Assembly (NCBI RefSeq): GCF_000003815.2 | Contig: NC_049983.1 | Location: forward strand, 21,292,573-21,356,572 | Source: Branchiostoma floridae | Taxonomy: Eukaryota; Chordata; Leptocardii; Amphioxiformes; Branchiostomatidae | DNA: 64,000 bases | Direction of reading: 5' to 3' | Shown: positions 37,708 through 49,075 of the stretch, one piece after another | Layout: each line of letters opens with the position of its first letter | How positions within the stretch are numbered: the stretch's first letter is position 1 | Made by a program: the position numbers and the translations under genes | The notes under the pieces: generated by a model | What the model saw: only the letters and a program-made list of their open reading frames with translations | Databases searched by the model: none | Told to the model about the DNA's origin: nothing

Positions 37708-39378
37708 TTACATACATATCATAGTATCATTGTGCTAAAGGGAAAGTGCATTATGTGAACAGGTCAACTTTCTTTTACCATTGGACTTGAAAACAAAAGT
37801 AAAAGATAAAATTATATATCCCCTAGAGTCCACCAGCTGGCAACTTAGGCTGAAGACAGGCGAGGGTGGAAGGATATGCTGATTGGATAGCTGCCCCTAC
37901 GGCCAGTGAGGCTATGGGACCAGTGAGGTGCATACAAAGCAAGGCTGTGCTACCTCTTGCCATAACTAAACTCTTGCTATCCTTGCTAGTTGCTTCCCTA
38001 AAAGGTTTGCTACAGAAAAGTCAAGCCATCAGACCTATCTTACCTAGACATTTTGCAAGTCTGTATAGATCAGTGATGACACTATCTTCTTGCTGGAGAT
38101 AATTTCATGCTCACTTGAATGTTGACAATCCTTGACATTGCTACAATTCTCCTTCAATAGCCAATATTGCTACATGGAAGAACAATGCCCTGCATGCAGG
38201 TTTAGAGATAGATAAGAAACTTGAAGAATTGACAGGATGCTGCTCTGCTGATTCCATTATGATTTTCTTCAATGATTTACAGGCTTTAAGTGAATGTTCC
38301 TCCCAACTGGCAATATCAAGGTAGTCCGGAAAATCCCCTTATACATTATTGTCTTAGAAGGACTGACATTAGGTGAATTTTCCTAAGCTCTGCCATTCCT
38401 TATGCAGGATTCTTGGACAAGCGTGAAGGAGAATACTCAAATCACATTTTAGAGGTTATGAAGCATGCTTCAGATAGAGCTAGAGGCCAAGTAAGTAAGC
38501 ATTGGTTCTCAAAATTCAAGAATTCCAGTAGATAATTGACTCTCAAGAGTACAACTTATAACATTCTCCTCCTTCACATTGCTTCATCACTAATTTGTCA
38601 CAAATTCCCTCTTCACCAGAACTAGGATTAACAACAAGAGGAGGTGTCAGTCAGATGGGACATCAGGGATGAGAAAAGTTCACACAGGGATCTAATAATG
38701 CCATCTATCATGCCAGGCAGGCCTTTAGATGACATTTGGGATATTTAATATGTGATGTTCACTGATTCATTTCAACTAGACGAGATGATTAGAATCTTTT
38801 CCATCCATCAACTTTTGGTATGATTCATCAGTAGGAAGATCTACCAACAGTTTCACAGCTTTCTCGATATAATGTTATTTCTATTATATTATATTATTTC
38901 CATCACAGGGTACCTAACTTTCAGAGGCTGGCAAACTTGAACTAAGAAGCAAGCTGTAGGCAAGTATTGTGCTTGATGTGCATGTTATTACAAACACTTG
39001 CAAAAAAAACATTTATTAAATGTCACAATAATTTTTGCTTTTTTGCGTGAATTCCAATAGGAAGATCCTTACTGTATATGTACAGATATAATTATCAACA
39101 GTACATCAACCACTCTTTTGTATTTGTTAAGTCTCATTTTTCATAAAGCATATAAGAAACCACTTTCATTACAAAGTTAAGACATTACATAAATTACAAG
39201 CCACCTGCACTTTTCCAATTGCAACAATGCAAGGTTACAAGCAGGGGCTTTATACATATGTATGAGACATTCGTAATACAATCGTCTCAGCGCTGTTCTT
39301 CTGAATTTACTGCTTTCATTTAGGTAAATGGTTCTGATTACCATTTAAAAACACATATTATACATCAATGAATAAAAC

Positions 39379-39471
39379 ATTGTCATAATCTCAACAATGC
39401 ATGTTTGACACTGAACATTTATTACATTGTCATAATCTCAACAATGAATGTTTGATACTGAACATTTATTA
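39379..39471. repeat. 46-bp tandem duplication
   Basis: The word cattgtcataatctcaacaa recurs 46 bases on, and the rest of the unit (tgtttga.actgaacatttatta) matches with two substitutions. Confidence 0.9.
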
Positions 39472-40332
39472 CAATTAAGTTACATGTATCTTTATTGTAT
39501 CTTACAAGAGAATACAGTCTTATTAATCTTATGAAGGTAGATTAATACCAGTAGCTTTAGCTTTTAGTAGCAATAGTTTATTTCATACATCTGTTTCAGA
39601 ATTTACTTGCTTGTGGATGCAAATGTAAGAAAATTACCTTTGGGTTAATCTCAGCTAATGTCTTATAAGACGGTAACGTTACAATATGTTTATGTGTATT
39701 GACTCTACTCCCTATTGTGTGTAGTAACTCTACCCCTTAATAGTCTATTGCATTTTTTTCTGACCTTTAATTCTTCCCAAATATGGACAAAAGCAGTCTT
39801 GTACCTTACAGATAAACAGTGAAGGATGACAATATCATACAGTCATTCAGACAGAATTTTGGAGGAAATGCAGCAGGAGACAGAAGTGGGTCACCCAGAG
39901 GTCCCAGGGGAGAGGCAATCTATACATGTCTTCAGGAGGACTGATAAAGCTGAGCTGCCCACTTCAGATGGATCACTCTGGCTTCTTATCTTCTCCTGGA
40001 TACTTATGCATGGGAGGGGACCGATCCTGCTAATTTCAGCAATCAAACTCCCCTCATGCATATTCTTGAGCAAGATACATAAAATCACCTCTACCTGATG
40101 CCAAATGAAGATTACTTAGTTAAGACAACAAATGATTTCCTCCAAAATCATAATTAGATCTAACAGAGCTAACAGAGGCACAAAGGTTTTATTACAAAAC
40201 ACAACATGTTATTTATAATGGACGCTGTCCAAATCACCCGACTCCAATTATCGTAACTGTTGATGGTTTTTATCAAATCTAAAATGCACTGTGATGATCT
40301 AATTATCATTCAGAACATGAATGCATCTGTAA

Positions 40333-40698
40333 GGCCACACCGATTTAATTCCTTGGTTCACGGATTCGCTCGCTCCTATTTTTTGGGAAAAAAAATAAAA
40401 ATAAAAATTACCACTCAGCAAATTTTCACCATTAATGAAACCATTCACCAACTTTCTGGTGTAGCAAATTGGCCTTTATATCATAAGCTCCTCAAAGTGT
40501 GGGTACAGGTGCTGTTACTGTACAAAAATAGTGTTTTTGTACTTTTTTCAAGTTGAAAACTTTTTTCTTTATGTTTTGGATTAGCCGTTACCTTTATCCC
40601 AACCATTTTACGATTTTTATTTTTATTTTTATTTCGCCCTCTCGCTCCATATTTTTTATGAAAAAATCCGTGAACCAAGAAATTAAATTGGTGTGGCC
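40333..40698. mobile_element. Palindromic MITE flanked by TAA (Harbinger-like)
   Basis: Ends ggccacaccgatttaatt and aattaaattggtgtggcc pair with one mismatch, and the pairing continues through ccttggttcacggatt. TAA stands directly outside both ends, the 3-bp target of PIF/Harbinger elements. Inside, opposed A-rich and T-rich runs (aaaataaaaataaaaa and tttttatttttattttta) extend the symmetry. No coding capacity. Confidence 0.75.
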
Positions 40699-41649
40699 TA
40701 AAGTGCTTTTACTACAAACACGAAAATATTCAAATCCTTATCAAAGCTGAATTGGAAAAAATGTGATTCCATGCTGTTTTACAATCAGTCTGCCTACTCT
40801 GCTATATACACATGTAGCATATTTCACCTTTTCATACCAGCCCTGTTATTACAAATTCAACTCAAGTCACCAAACATGCATCTTTAGTTTCTCATATGAC
40901 AAGTTTTATCATAGCTGTTATCTTCAGGCCCAAAAGCAATCTTTGGCAGTTCACTGTTTATGTGATATCTATGATTAAACATCCTTCATTGCAGTGCCTG
41001 CAGGATTCCATAATGTATCCATGATTAGATCTTGAAGTCATCAAACCAATTTATCATGGAATTGTCTGAAGGCTAGTCCCATCAATTCAGTGCAGGCAGA
41101 CACCAGCAACAGTCTCAGAGACACCAGAAGGGCAACTAATTCTAGATCATTCTAGACCATCCTCCTGACTCCCGATGAACTCTTTACATACAAATTGCAG
41201 TAAAACTAGGCCAGAGGGTTGGAACTGAGAGAAGGGCCATTGAAATCCATCACCTCTATAGATAAGCCAGGCTAGCCTGTAACTCATCATGAAGTGAACC
41301 TCTGCAAATATGTGTCAGCAAAGAAGGATTTCATTTCTACTCATGGAGGCAAAAAAGGCAATGAAACCAACTTGTACAGGGAGGCGAGGGTGGGGCGAAT
41401 CTCCTTTACGACAGTCCTATAAGAGCATTCTATAAAGTATAAAAATCTTAATGCATGTTAAGAAGCACTGCCAGTGCCAGTGATGATCACAATACAGACA
41501 AGGCTGGCATTTCATTGCTGCAGGTTTGAAGCCTGAATACATATTGATAGCAGCCTGAATACATCTCCCTTTTTGGATATCATATCAAATGATACTATAA
41601 AAGAAGAGCTTTCCTACAAACATATTGTTCAAAGAGCACATTGCATATA

Positions 41650-42374
41650 GAGTCGATTCCGAGTCACCGAGAGGAATTTTGAATAATATTTGTCATAAGT
41701 TTGAACTATTTTGAGTAAAAGAATATTTCAGTCAGTAAACTTGTAAAGTTCTAAATTGTTCAAACAATTAAAAATGAAAGTTTAAACATGTTTGAACCTA
41801 CTTATATTTGTTGGAACAATTGGGAAAGTAATGGTATAATTATCTCTTTATTTAGAACAATTTTCAAACATCTATGTGTTTTTGTTATTGTTCCAACATG
41901 TTCCAACAATTTGTGTCATTTTTTCCCTCCATAAAAACTTTTATTGCCCCCATAAACAAAGCTGCTAAGCTGGTTCTTTTGTTTGGCTCTTCTATTTTTA
42001 GATTTTCTTTAGTATACACTGGTGAGTCTTTTGTGAGGTGGCAGACAGACATAATTTCCTGCACTTGGCAGGGATGTGTGAATTGCCCTCTTCCCAGCCC
42101 ACTGACCCAGTTTCATCATATTGTTTCCATGTTCGAACATGTGATCACAAATGATGAATCTATGTTGGAACAGTTTAGTAACCAATAGAAATAATGTATT
42201 TGATGTTAGAAATGTTTCTAACATGTATGAATACAGCAGAAAATATTTAGAACGTCACAGAGATGTTACAAATAGTTCTAAACAGTTATTTATCACAGTT
42301 AGATTGTTACATAGGTTTCCAAAATGTTAGAACAAAAGGCAAGAAACACCCTCTGGGTAATATGGAATTGACTC
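41650..42374. mobile_element. 725-bp TA-flanked non-autonomous element with repeated gttc/gaac words
   Basis: The ends gagtcgattcc and ggaattgactc form imperfect inverted repeats (19 of 25 positions by eye), with TA outside both. The interior has many short copies of ttagaaca, gttccaaca and ttgaac in both orientations. One 104-codon frame crosses it without family signal. Confidence 0.6.
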
Positions 42375-43901
42375 TACAAGGAAGCAGAAACAAGAGAACC
42401 TCAAACTGAAGATAGAGGCTAGTAGGCTACATTTATGCGCTTGGTGCAGCACATCTTGAATGACTCCAAGGCACTTGACTGTACATTATTCCATGATAAT
42501 ATATACCGTAATTCTTCACATTTTTGCAGTGTTTTTATATTCACTTCACTGGAACTTAACACATCACTGTACTCCATTTTGTCACTATTATTATTATTAT
42601 TGCAAAATTAAATTAAATCAATGCAAACATAAAGGCATTTACAGTACATTGTGCTACCCCACAGTAATAAACACTCCTACCACAAACTGACTTCACTGGT
42701 GGTCAGTGTGATCAATACATCATTTCCATTGGTGAAAGTTGTAGACAACCTAATTACTGCATGCATGACTGAAACCAATTTCTGCTTCACAACTACAGTT
42801 AATTCAGTCCATCTACAATACAGGGCCATCCAATTAGTGCAAGAGGAGGAATCTATTCAGTAACTTGTGCATGGAATGAGGACAGGATTGGCAGTTATTT
42901 CCATTCTCCCAACTGCATGTATGTAGTTAATGAACTACCCTTCTGGTCCAAAAGAAATTTGTGTCTTTTATTAGCATTAAATTTTGGAAAACTTTTGAGT
43001 AAGTTCCAGCATGTAAAATTGTTTTTTTTTTTCATTTGCAAAAAAGTTAAGTTTTCCTTCAATTCCAAAAAGTGCAGAACACTCTACCAAAGGCATTCTT
43101 CAGTCTAATTCAAACGCTGGTACGTTATGCCCATTCTAAATCCCAGTAAAATTAACTGGTTCAACAACTTCTAATGAGTACCTTAACATCACAAAATAGG
43201 TCAATTTCCCAATCATCTCTATTACTCCAGCTCACTCTACTATCATTATCTGCATGTACATTATTCCCGCTATACCCATGGGACAAATAATTTAATCATC
43301 CAGGGCCCAGGCATCCACATCAACTGATTTTTCTCTACCTTTCAACCATTTGATTTTTCTGTGGATATCTCATGTAAAAGTGGGAGCTAGAGTGATTTTG
43401 CTGTGAATGGACAACAACACACAAGTGCTGGTGCATAGCACTTCTGTAAATAGGCCATAAAACTTTCAAGTTGGATCCTTGTGTTAGATTACAAGTGGAA
43501 AGCATTTCAGCACCAAGGAAAGGGACTTCAACATGTCCTACAGAATGTGTATGCACCCTCCCTTCAATGTCTAATGGCTGCATGTCTAAAGAAAAACAGC
43601 TTGTCAAACATGCAGTAAAAGCCTATTCAGGAGATTCAACTGGAAATAACATGCACAACAAGCAATAGTAACTCAATCATTCAATACCAGAATCATTACA
43701 ATCAGTCTACGGCCCTGAAAGAAATTACACACGGACTAAAGCACTGTAATTACTAGCTGAGCTTTTCATCTTTCATGAGTGAGATAGCATTTTTCTGCAA
43801 AGAACCCTTTACACACAGGAAGTGCACATGATATACATATGCCCCATTCAGAATTACCTGTAAACGAAAGCAGCAGCCTAGAAGGCTGTTTATGATGTAG
43901 A

Positions 43902-44001
43902 NNNNNNNNNNNNNNNNNNNNNNNNNNNNNNNNNNNNNNNNNNNNNNNNNNNNNNNNNNNNNNNNNNNNNNNNNNNNNNNNNNNNNNNNNNNNNNNNNNN
44001 N
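43902..44001. other. Assembly gap (100 N, size probably nominal)
   Basis: Exactly 100 unsequenced bases, a conventional placeholder length. Confidence 1.
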
Positions 44002-46137
44002 TTTTAAAACCATACAGTAATTCTCAGACCTTCTATTAATAAAGCATACGCATGAGGGACTCCGATAAAGCCTGCCATCCTCGCAGAATTAATTCCACCA
44101 GATATCACATTATACTGGAGAAACAGTCTCCGTAGAGCCAAGATGTCTGGGGAAAACGACTTACGTCTTCACATTACCTCCTTCTTCTGACAAGCCAATG
44201 TGTCTTATGGCTAGTAGCCTGTATTAGTTTGCTAATTTGTCCAGATTTCTTCTTGATCTGGAATGGGTAATAAGTCCTCATTGCATCCATGCATGTGCAT
44301 GTATTGGCTCTCTGGCCACAAAGCACAACATTTTACACTTCATTTGCTCCAATATCTACTGCAATATTCATGGGGAATACATGAGGCAAACATCTCACTT
44401 GGATGGTGACAATTTTTCAATTAAAGGCTTGACTTGTTTGTCACCAGCTTTATCCATCTCCTCCCAACAAACGCAGCCAGCAACCTTTCCTAATGTCACA
44501 ATGCAAATGAGGGCTGCCTAATGATTCACTGCCTGCCTGCCTGTTCCCAAGCATCATTGCCAGGCAAATTGCTCCTACCCAATAACATGCTCCCCTCCTC
44601 TCTGAGGACCAGCAGTATGCACTGATGCATAACTAATACTATGTGCAGGGGATTTTTAAATGCACTTGAACACAAAATGGCTACTTAAACAAGAGCACAC
44701 TGCGATGAGAAACTATAAATCTTCTTACCTGGAACCGAGCACTTAAGATAAAAAATTCATCTGAATGGTGCATCATATAAAGTTCAGCATTTCGACTGGG
44801 AAACACAATATCATGATGTATTAATTCCTCCATGCAACAAAGAAGGATACTGAAAGATGGGAAGAGAGAATAGTTGTTGCAATTTTCTTTGCCGGAATTT
44901 TTGAGTGTGAGTGTTCTAACTTCATATCGTAATTGTTTTTTACCACCCCCTAATGCAATTCTTTTTAACTGACGTGATGCTACTTTTTCTTATTCAATGT
45001 CTACCAATTGATATGATAATAGAAGTCCAAATTGCTTAAGTAAGCCAGCATATGTCGCATCCTACTAACTGTCGCTTGGGTACAAGTAATTATTAATTTT
45101 CTGGTAAAGGTCTACACTTGGGGATGTATTCAACCATAATTGCCTGATGGCCTATATCTACAATCCTCTCCCCAAAGAATTTTAATTACATTTCCAATGA
45201 TACTATTGTGGCATGATTTTCCTTCAGTCAGCCATTTCTGTTGACTTCTCATGTCAATTGCAAACAAAATCTGGTCTCTCTTGGGATGGAGCTACATTAG
45301 ATTCATTTGATAATCGACTAATGCTTAGAAAGTCCTAACCAGTAACAAGTAACAGAATAATCAATTCAAGTTTTATACATTTATACATCATATCCTTTGG
45401 TTATATTTCAATCAAATGTCATAACTTTGTTTTGGCCTTCTAAATAATGACAGTTACAAATAAGCAATTCAGTAGTTCAAATGTCTTTCATTTGGAGTTG
45501 GAAATATATCAGGACAAGTCAACAAGAAAGCTTCATAGTTTGCATGCAAAGAGCCAATTTCCTTGGCCTCCAGATTGGAGTACCAAGAACTACCTTGGCT
45601 AGTCTGATCTGGAGATAGACAGATGAAACTGTTGGCACTTAGACAAACCAATTTGTCTACAGTCATATGTCTACATCTATCTGATGGCCCCCCTCGGTAA
45701 TATAGACATAGCCTAACAGTCTTCACTTGTGCCAAGTTCCCTACTGGGCACTGACATCACCTGAGCCCTATCTTGCTGGATTATGATTTTTGCTGCTGTG
45801 CTTTGCCATTAGAAGGGAAGGTCACCAGATGTCCCGGAAGAAAGGTGACTTCCCAGGGTGCATTGGTGCACTCAGGCTGAACACTCTGCATAATGCTTTG
45901 AATCCAAGGCAACAGAGAGATCGAGAGAGGGCTGAACCCTACATCAGAACATTCTGAGGATGGATAAAGTGGTTTTGTATGATCGCATGAAGGGACTTAT
46001 GCTGTCACTAGCAAAGACTCTTGTCTTTCTATAATTCAGGGCAATATCATTGCTTTCAACTAATGATATGAAAGAGGCCATGAAGGAGCCATGAATATCC
46101 TTTTGGTAGTGAATAGAGACGGGTCCATCCAAGGGTA

Positions 46138-46345
46138 CTGTAAATGCAGAAACTTTCGCGGTGGATTAATGTTCGAGGTTTTCGTGGCGGCCGCTTCACC
46201 GCAAATTTAAAACCACCGTGAAAATTTTTCCATAACAGTAAGAGACTACAGTGTATGGTGCCACCGCGAAATTAAAACCACCACGAAAAGTTCATTTTCC
46301 AGCTACCGAGAAATTAAATCTCCGTGAACTTAAACGCATTTACAG
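46138..46345. mobile_element. MITE with CTGTAAATGC ends
   Basis: ctgtaaatgc and gcatttacag are exact inverted ends with TA on each side. The interior carries repeated tttcgcggtgg and aaaaccaccacgaaaa-type words in both orientations. The left end lies about 300 bases from the donor of plexin coding exon 2. Confidence 0.8.
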
Positions 46346-46443
46346 TATTTTGCCTTCAGGCTTGGAATATCCCTGATATGCACAGTACTAGGAACCTAAA
46401 TGCCATACAGCTATTTGAAAATGAATATTTTACCAAGACTTAC

Positions 46444-46626
46444 CTTCTTCAAATGTCCTCTGCTGGTGCCCAGAAAGACCACGGTGTACTCCTGCACCTC
46501 TAGTGATGTCACCGCGGTCAGTGTGGCCGAGTCGGTGCTGTAGACGGGCTGGGCAGGAATCGGCATGGTGCCGCCCATGGGGTGATTCACCTCAAACCCA
46601 CAGAAGTCGTCGTTTATTGGTAAATT
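46444..46626 (-). CDS. PLXNA: Plexin second coding exon: Sema domain with DDFCG and PMGGT motifs
   Basis: Encodes residues 379-439 (183 bases, phase 0 at both ends). It starts NLPINDDFCGFEVNHPMGGT, the counterpart of the IDDDFCG...PLGGT segment of plexins, and ends VVFLGTSRGHLKK, the conserved propeller strand before the last blade. The acceptor is tgtgcag at 46627 and the donor is AAG|gtaagt at 46443. Joining to the flanking exons leaves the frame open. Confidence 0.92.
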
Positions 46627-47905
46627 CTGCACATTAGAGAAAAATAATAAAAGTAGTCAAATGAGGAGATTTGAACTTTTACCTTTTTGAACAACAGAAT
46701 TATCATTACCATGTTTATAAATAGAACGTATGCTCTAACATATACATATATTGTGGAAAATTATCTTATGAAACTTCAGCAGACTTAGGATTGGCTATTA
46801 ATTCTCTACAGGGTTGGGCAAAGGGTTGCTAAATCTGCTATCCTATTTCAATTAAGACCTTCAGTAAAATATCTGTCTCTTGGAAACCTTTCATTAGTAT
46901 CTGATGAAGTAATCAAATTTACACACTGCCATATTAGTAACTAGTTTTTTTTTTAAAAGGAATATTATTCTGTGCTTTTGACACTTGCATTCCCTGAAGC
47001 ATTTCATGGTAGTGACATCTTACCATTGGTATGAAACTGAAGCAGAAGTCTATAATCCAACCTACCGTATCACCCAACAGAAATCATTCAGATAGCTAAA
47101 TCACTATTTCTTGGAAAAATGCCAGCAACTCCATAGGCATCCTGGTTAATCAAATGAACTTGTCAGCCATTGCCAATCTGCGACCAACCTTGCATATCTC
47201 TCCGACATGTATGCTAAACACAAGTTGCTTTCAATTCACCTTGAGATAAAAAATTTTGGAATTCACCACCATGTTTGGAGTCTAACTAGAGGTAGATTTT
47301 CTACTGAAGGGAAGTTAGTGTTTATCAGTGAAGACCTTGACACTGACAGACATGAATGCACACCGAATCTAGCAGCTGTTTTGTATGCTACACATCTGTG
47401 CTCATGACATTTCAAACCCAAACCTAAACTTCACGGTCCTATAGCATTTATTGATTGGCCTTCACCCTTGATCTACATATATGTCAAAGTATAACTCATA
47501 TGACAACAGACAGTCCCTAAACCTCCTAATCTCAGGAGAATTATCATATCCCTCTAGGCCTATGGAAACACATTATATATTACTGACTTAGTGAAGAGTT
47601 TGAAAAGTAAAAAAATTATGAGATTAAAGCCAGAGGCTGGTCTGATTCTCAGAGTGCTTTAGTGCTAAATGATCAATACATTGTGATATGCTACATCTAA
47701 GAATCGATCGCTTTAACGTAGTCTGTAAATGTCAATAGTTGATCTTTGATTTAAAAAAAAAACTTTTTCCTTACAACAAATGAAGGAAAAGAATTAACTC
47801 TGTCCTTTAAAGTTTAGATGTAGTCTGTAATATCGACATTCTATTTCACAAATCAAAATGATAAAAGGATTAGATTATACTGTCAAAAGGTCCCTTCCCA
47901 CTTAC
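46627..47905 (-). other. Plexin intron between coding exons 2 and 1 (1.3 kb)
   Basis: Shortest resolved intron. AT-rich, with no repeat or gene signal seen. Confidence 0.8.
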
Positions 47906-49039
47906 ACTCTGTCTACACTCTGTGCTGAGTGTCCCTGTGCTCCAGTCTATTCCCAGATTGCCATTCCCGTTGAAGCAGTCTTGTATCCGTGCCCTCATGG
48001 CTCTGTTGATGTCTTTGATGGTGTATACACAAAGGGCAGAGGACGAGGTTGGATTATCCGACGAACTTTGGCTTTTAGAGAAGACGGCAAAGAGCACATC
48101 GTCGTTGGGAGTTACTCCCATGTTTCCAGCCAAGATGGCTCCTGGTTTTCCTACATATGCTGCTTGCACGAGATTGTAGTTCACTGAGTTGGCTGAACAC
48201 ATGAGTGGGAGCTCAATGTAAGAGTGGTACTTGTTGTCATCATGACAGATTCTCACTATCTTGGACAGTAGGGGTCCGTTGGGAACATTGTAACTCTCGG
48301 GCTGTACTGTTACAAAGTAGCTGTAAAATCCACTACTGAAACCGTAGACATACTTGATGTTGAAATTTGGATATATGCTTAGAACATTTGGGTTCATGTC
48401 GATTTTGGGCTCCGAAAACTCGTCTGACGAGGCGAACTTGAAAATGTTGATATTGTTGCTATCTGCAGCTACTGTTCTGCTGGATACAGTTGGTGGGTTG
48501 CTGAACAAACCTCGGTCTGTTCGGGACACGCCTACGTAAAGGACCTCTCCCTGATCTGACGGTCCTGGTGCGATGAATGCGTATGTTGACCCGTCCATAC
48601 TGTTAGCAGCAATGAAATGATGTGGCTCGGACTTGGGATACGCGATGAGAGACAGGTCGTCCCTTTTCCTCAGCTGGCAGCTGCCTTGGAGCACGCTTCC
48701 ACAGGAGATCAACCTGTTGGCACTGGTGTCAACCACAAGCACCTGATTCACATTGTCCGTCACCTGGCGGCCGTACGTACACTCTCCGGTAGGCAGACAG
48801 GCCGGGTTGTCCAACTCAGGTCCTGTGCTTACCTCATATTCCAACACAAGGTCCCTACTAAGTTTCAGTATCTTGTTGCTGGCTCCTATGTATATGGAGT
48901 TCGTATCAGGGTCCATCACGAAATTGATGAAACTGCCCGCTGAGCTGGCCACACGGAATGTTTTCTGTCCAGCGCAGACATTGCATAGCACGACGCTAGA
49001 AATGACTGTGGTTACCCAGATGATCCGCAAAGAAGCCAT
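47906..49039 (-). CDS. PLXNA: Plexin first coding exon: signal peptide and most of the Sema domain
   Basis: Encodes residues 1-378. The start ATG at 49039 is supported by an in-frame TGA 18 bases upstream and by a hydrophobic signal peptide (residues 1-24, core IIWVTTVISSVVL, likely cut after CAG). The Sema beta-propeller begins with KTFRV and carries IYIGASNKILKLS, TDNVNQVL, ANRLISCGS, an SRIV-type motif read as SKIVRICHDD, DDVLFAVF and SALCVYTI, in the order seen in plexins. Conserved cysteines sit at each expected place, including the two in the CLPTGECTYG loop. The exon extends to 49075 as 5' untranslated sequence, after a T-rich acceptor ending tgcag. The donor at the left edge is AGT|gtaagt, phase 0. 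One long exon covering most of Sema is common in plexin genes. Antisense open frames over this exon are shadows. Confidence 0.93.
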
Positions 49040-49075
49040 GATGGAGAGCCTACTTCATCAGTTGATGCTCAAAGT
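49040..49075 (-). promoter_or_regulatory. PLXNA: Plexin 5' untranslated segment in the start-codon exon
   Basis: Thirty-six bases lie between a good acceptor (T-rich tract, then tgcag, cut at 49076/49075) and the ATG. An in-frame TGA within it rules out an upstream extension in this exon. Its presence means that at least one untranslated exon and the promoter lie at higher coordinates. Confidence 0.7.

Larger units (their letters stand above)
37367..46443 (-). other. Plexin intron between coding exons 3 and 2 (9.1 kb)
   Basis: Contains the second copy of the ctatatccgttg MITE, a 46-bp tandem duplication, a TAA-flanked palindrome, the 725-bp TA-flanked element, an assembly gap and a CTGTAAATGC MITE. 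The stretches 37.7-39.3, 40.7-41.6 and 42.4-46.1 kb have no supported gene. Confidence 0.75.
6631..49075 (-). other. PLXNA: Plexin gene, class A-like, 5' part (exons resolved separately)
   Basis: Plexins are single-pass membrane receptors for semaphorins that signal to the cytoskeleton in axon guidance and cell migration. Five coding exons on the minus strand, each bounded by AG acceptor and GT donor, join in frame (phases 0, 0, 0, 2) to about 557 residues: signal peptide (about 1-24), Sema domain (about 25-490), PSI domain (about 491-530) and the start of the next segment. Recalled family features present are the NVN motif with a following ANRL, SKIVR..CHDD, DDFCG, PMGGT, VPVENC and CGWCVLDNK. 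The SKIVR, SALC and SRR...C features fit class A better than B, C or D, but the class call is from memory and not from a tree. IPT repeats, membrane helix and cytoplasmic GAP domain are absent because the gene runs off the left edge. Introns are 1.3, 9.1, 25.7 and 4.6 kb. The 5' end is also incomplete, since an acceptor precedes the start codon exon. Confidence 0.9.
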
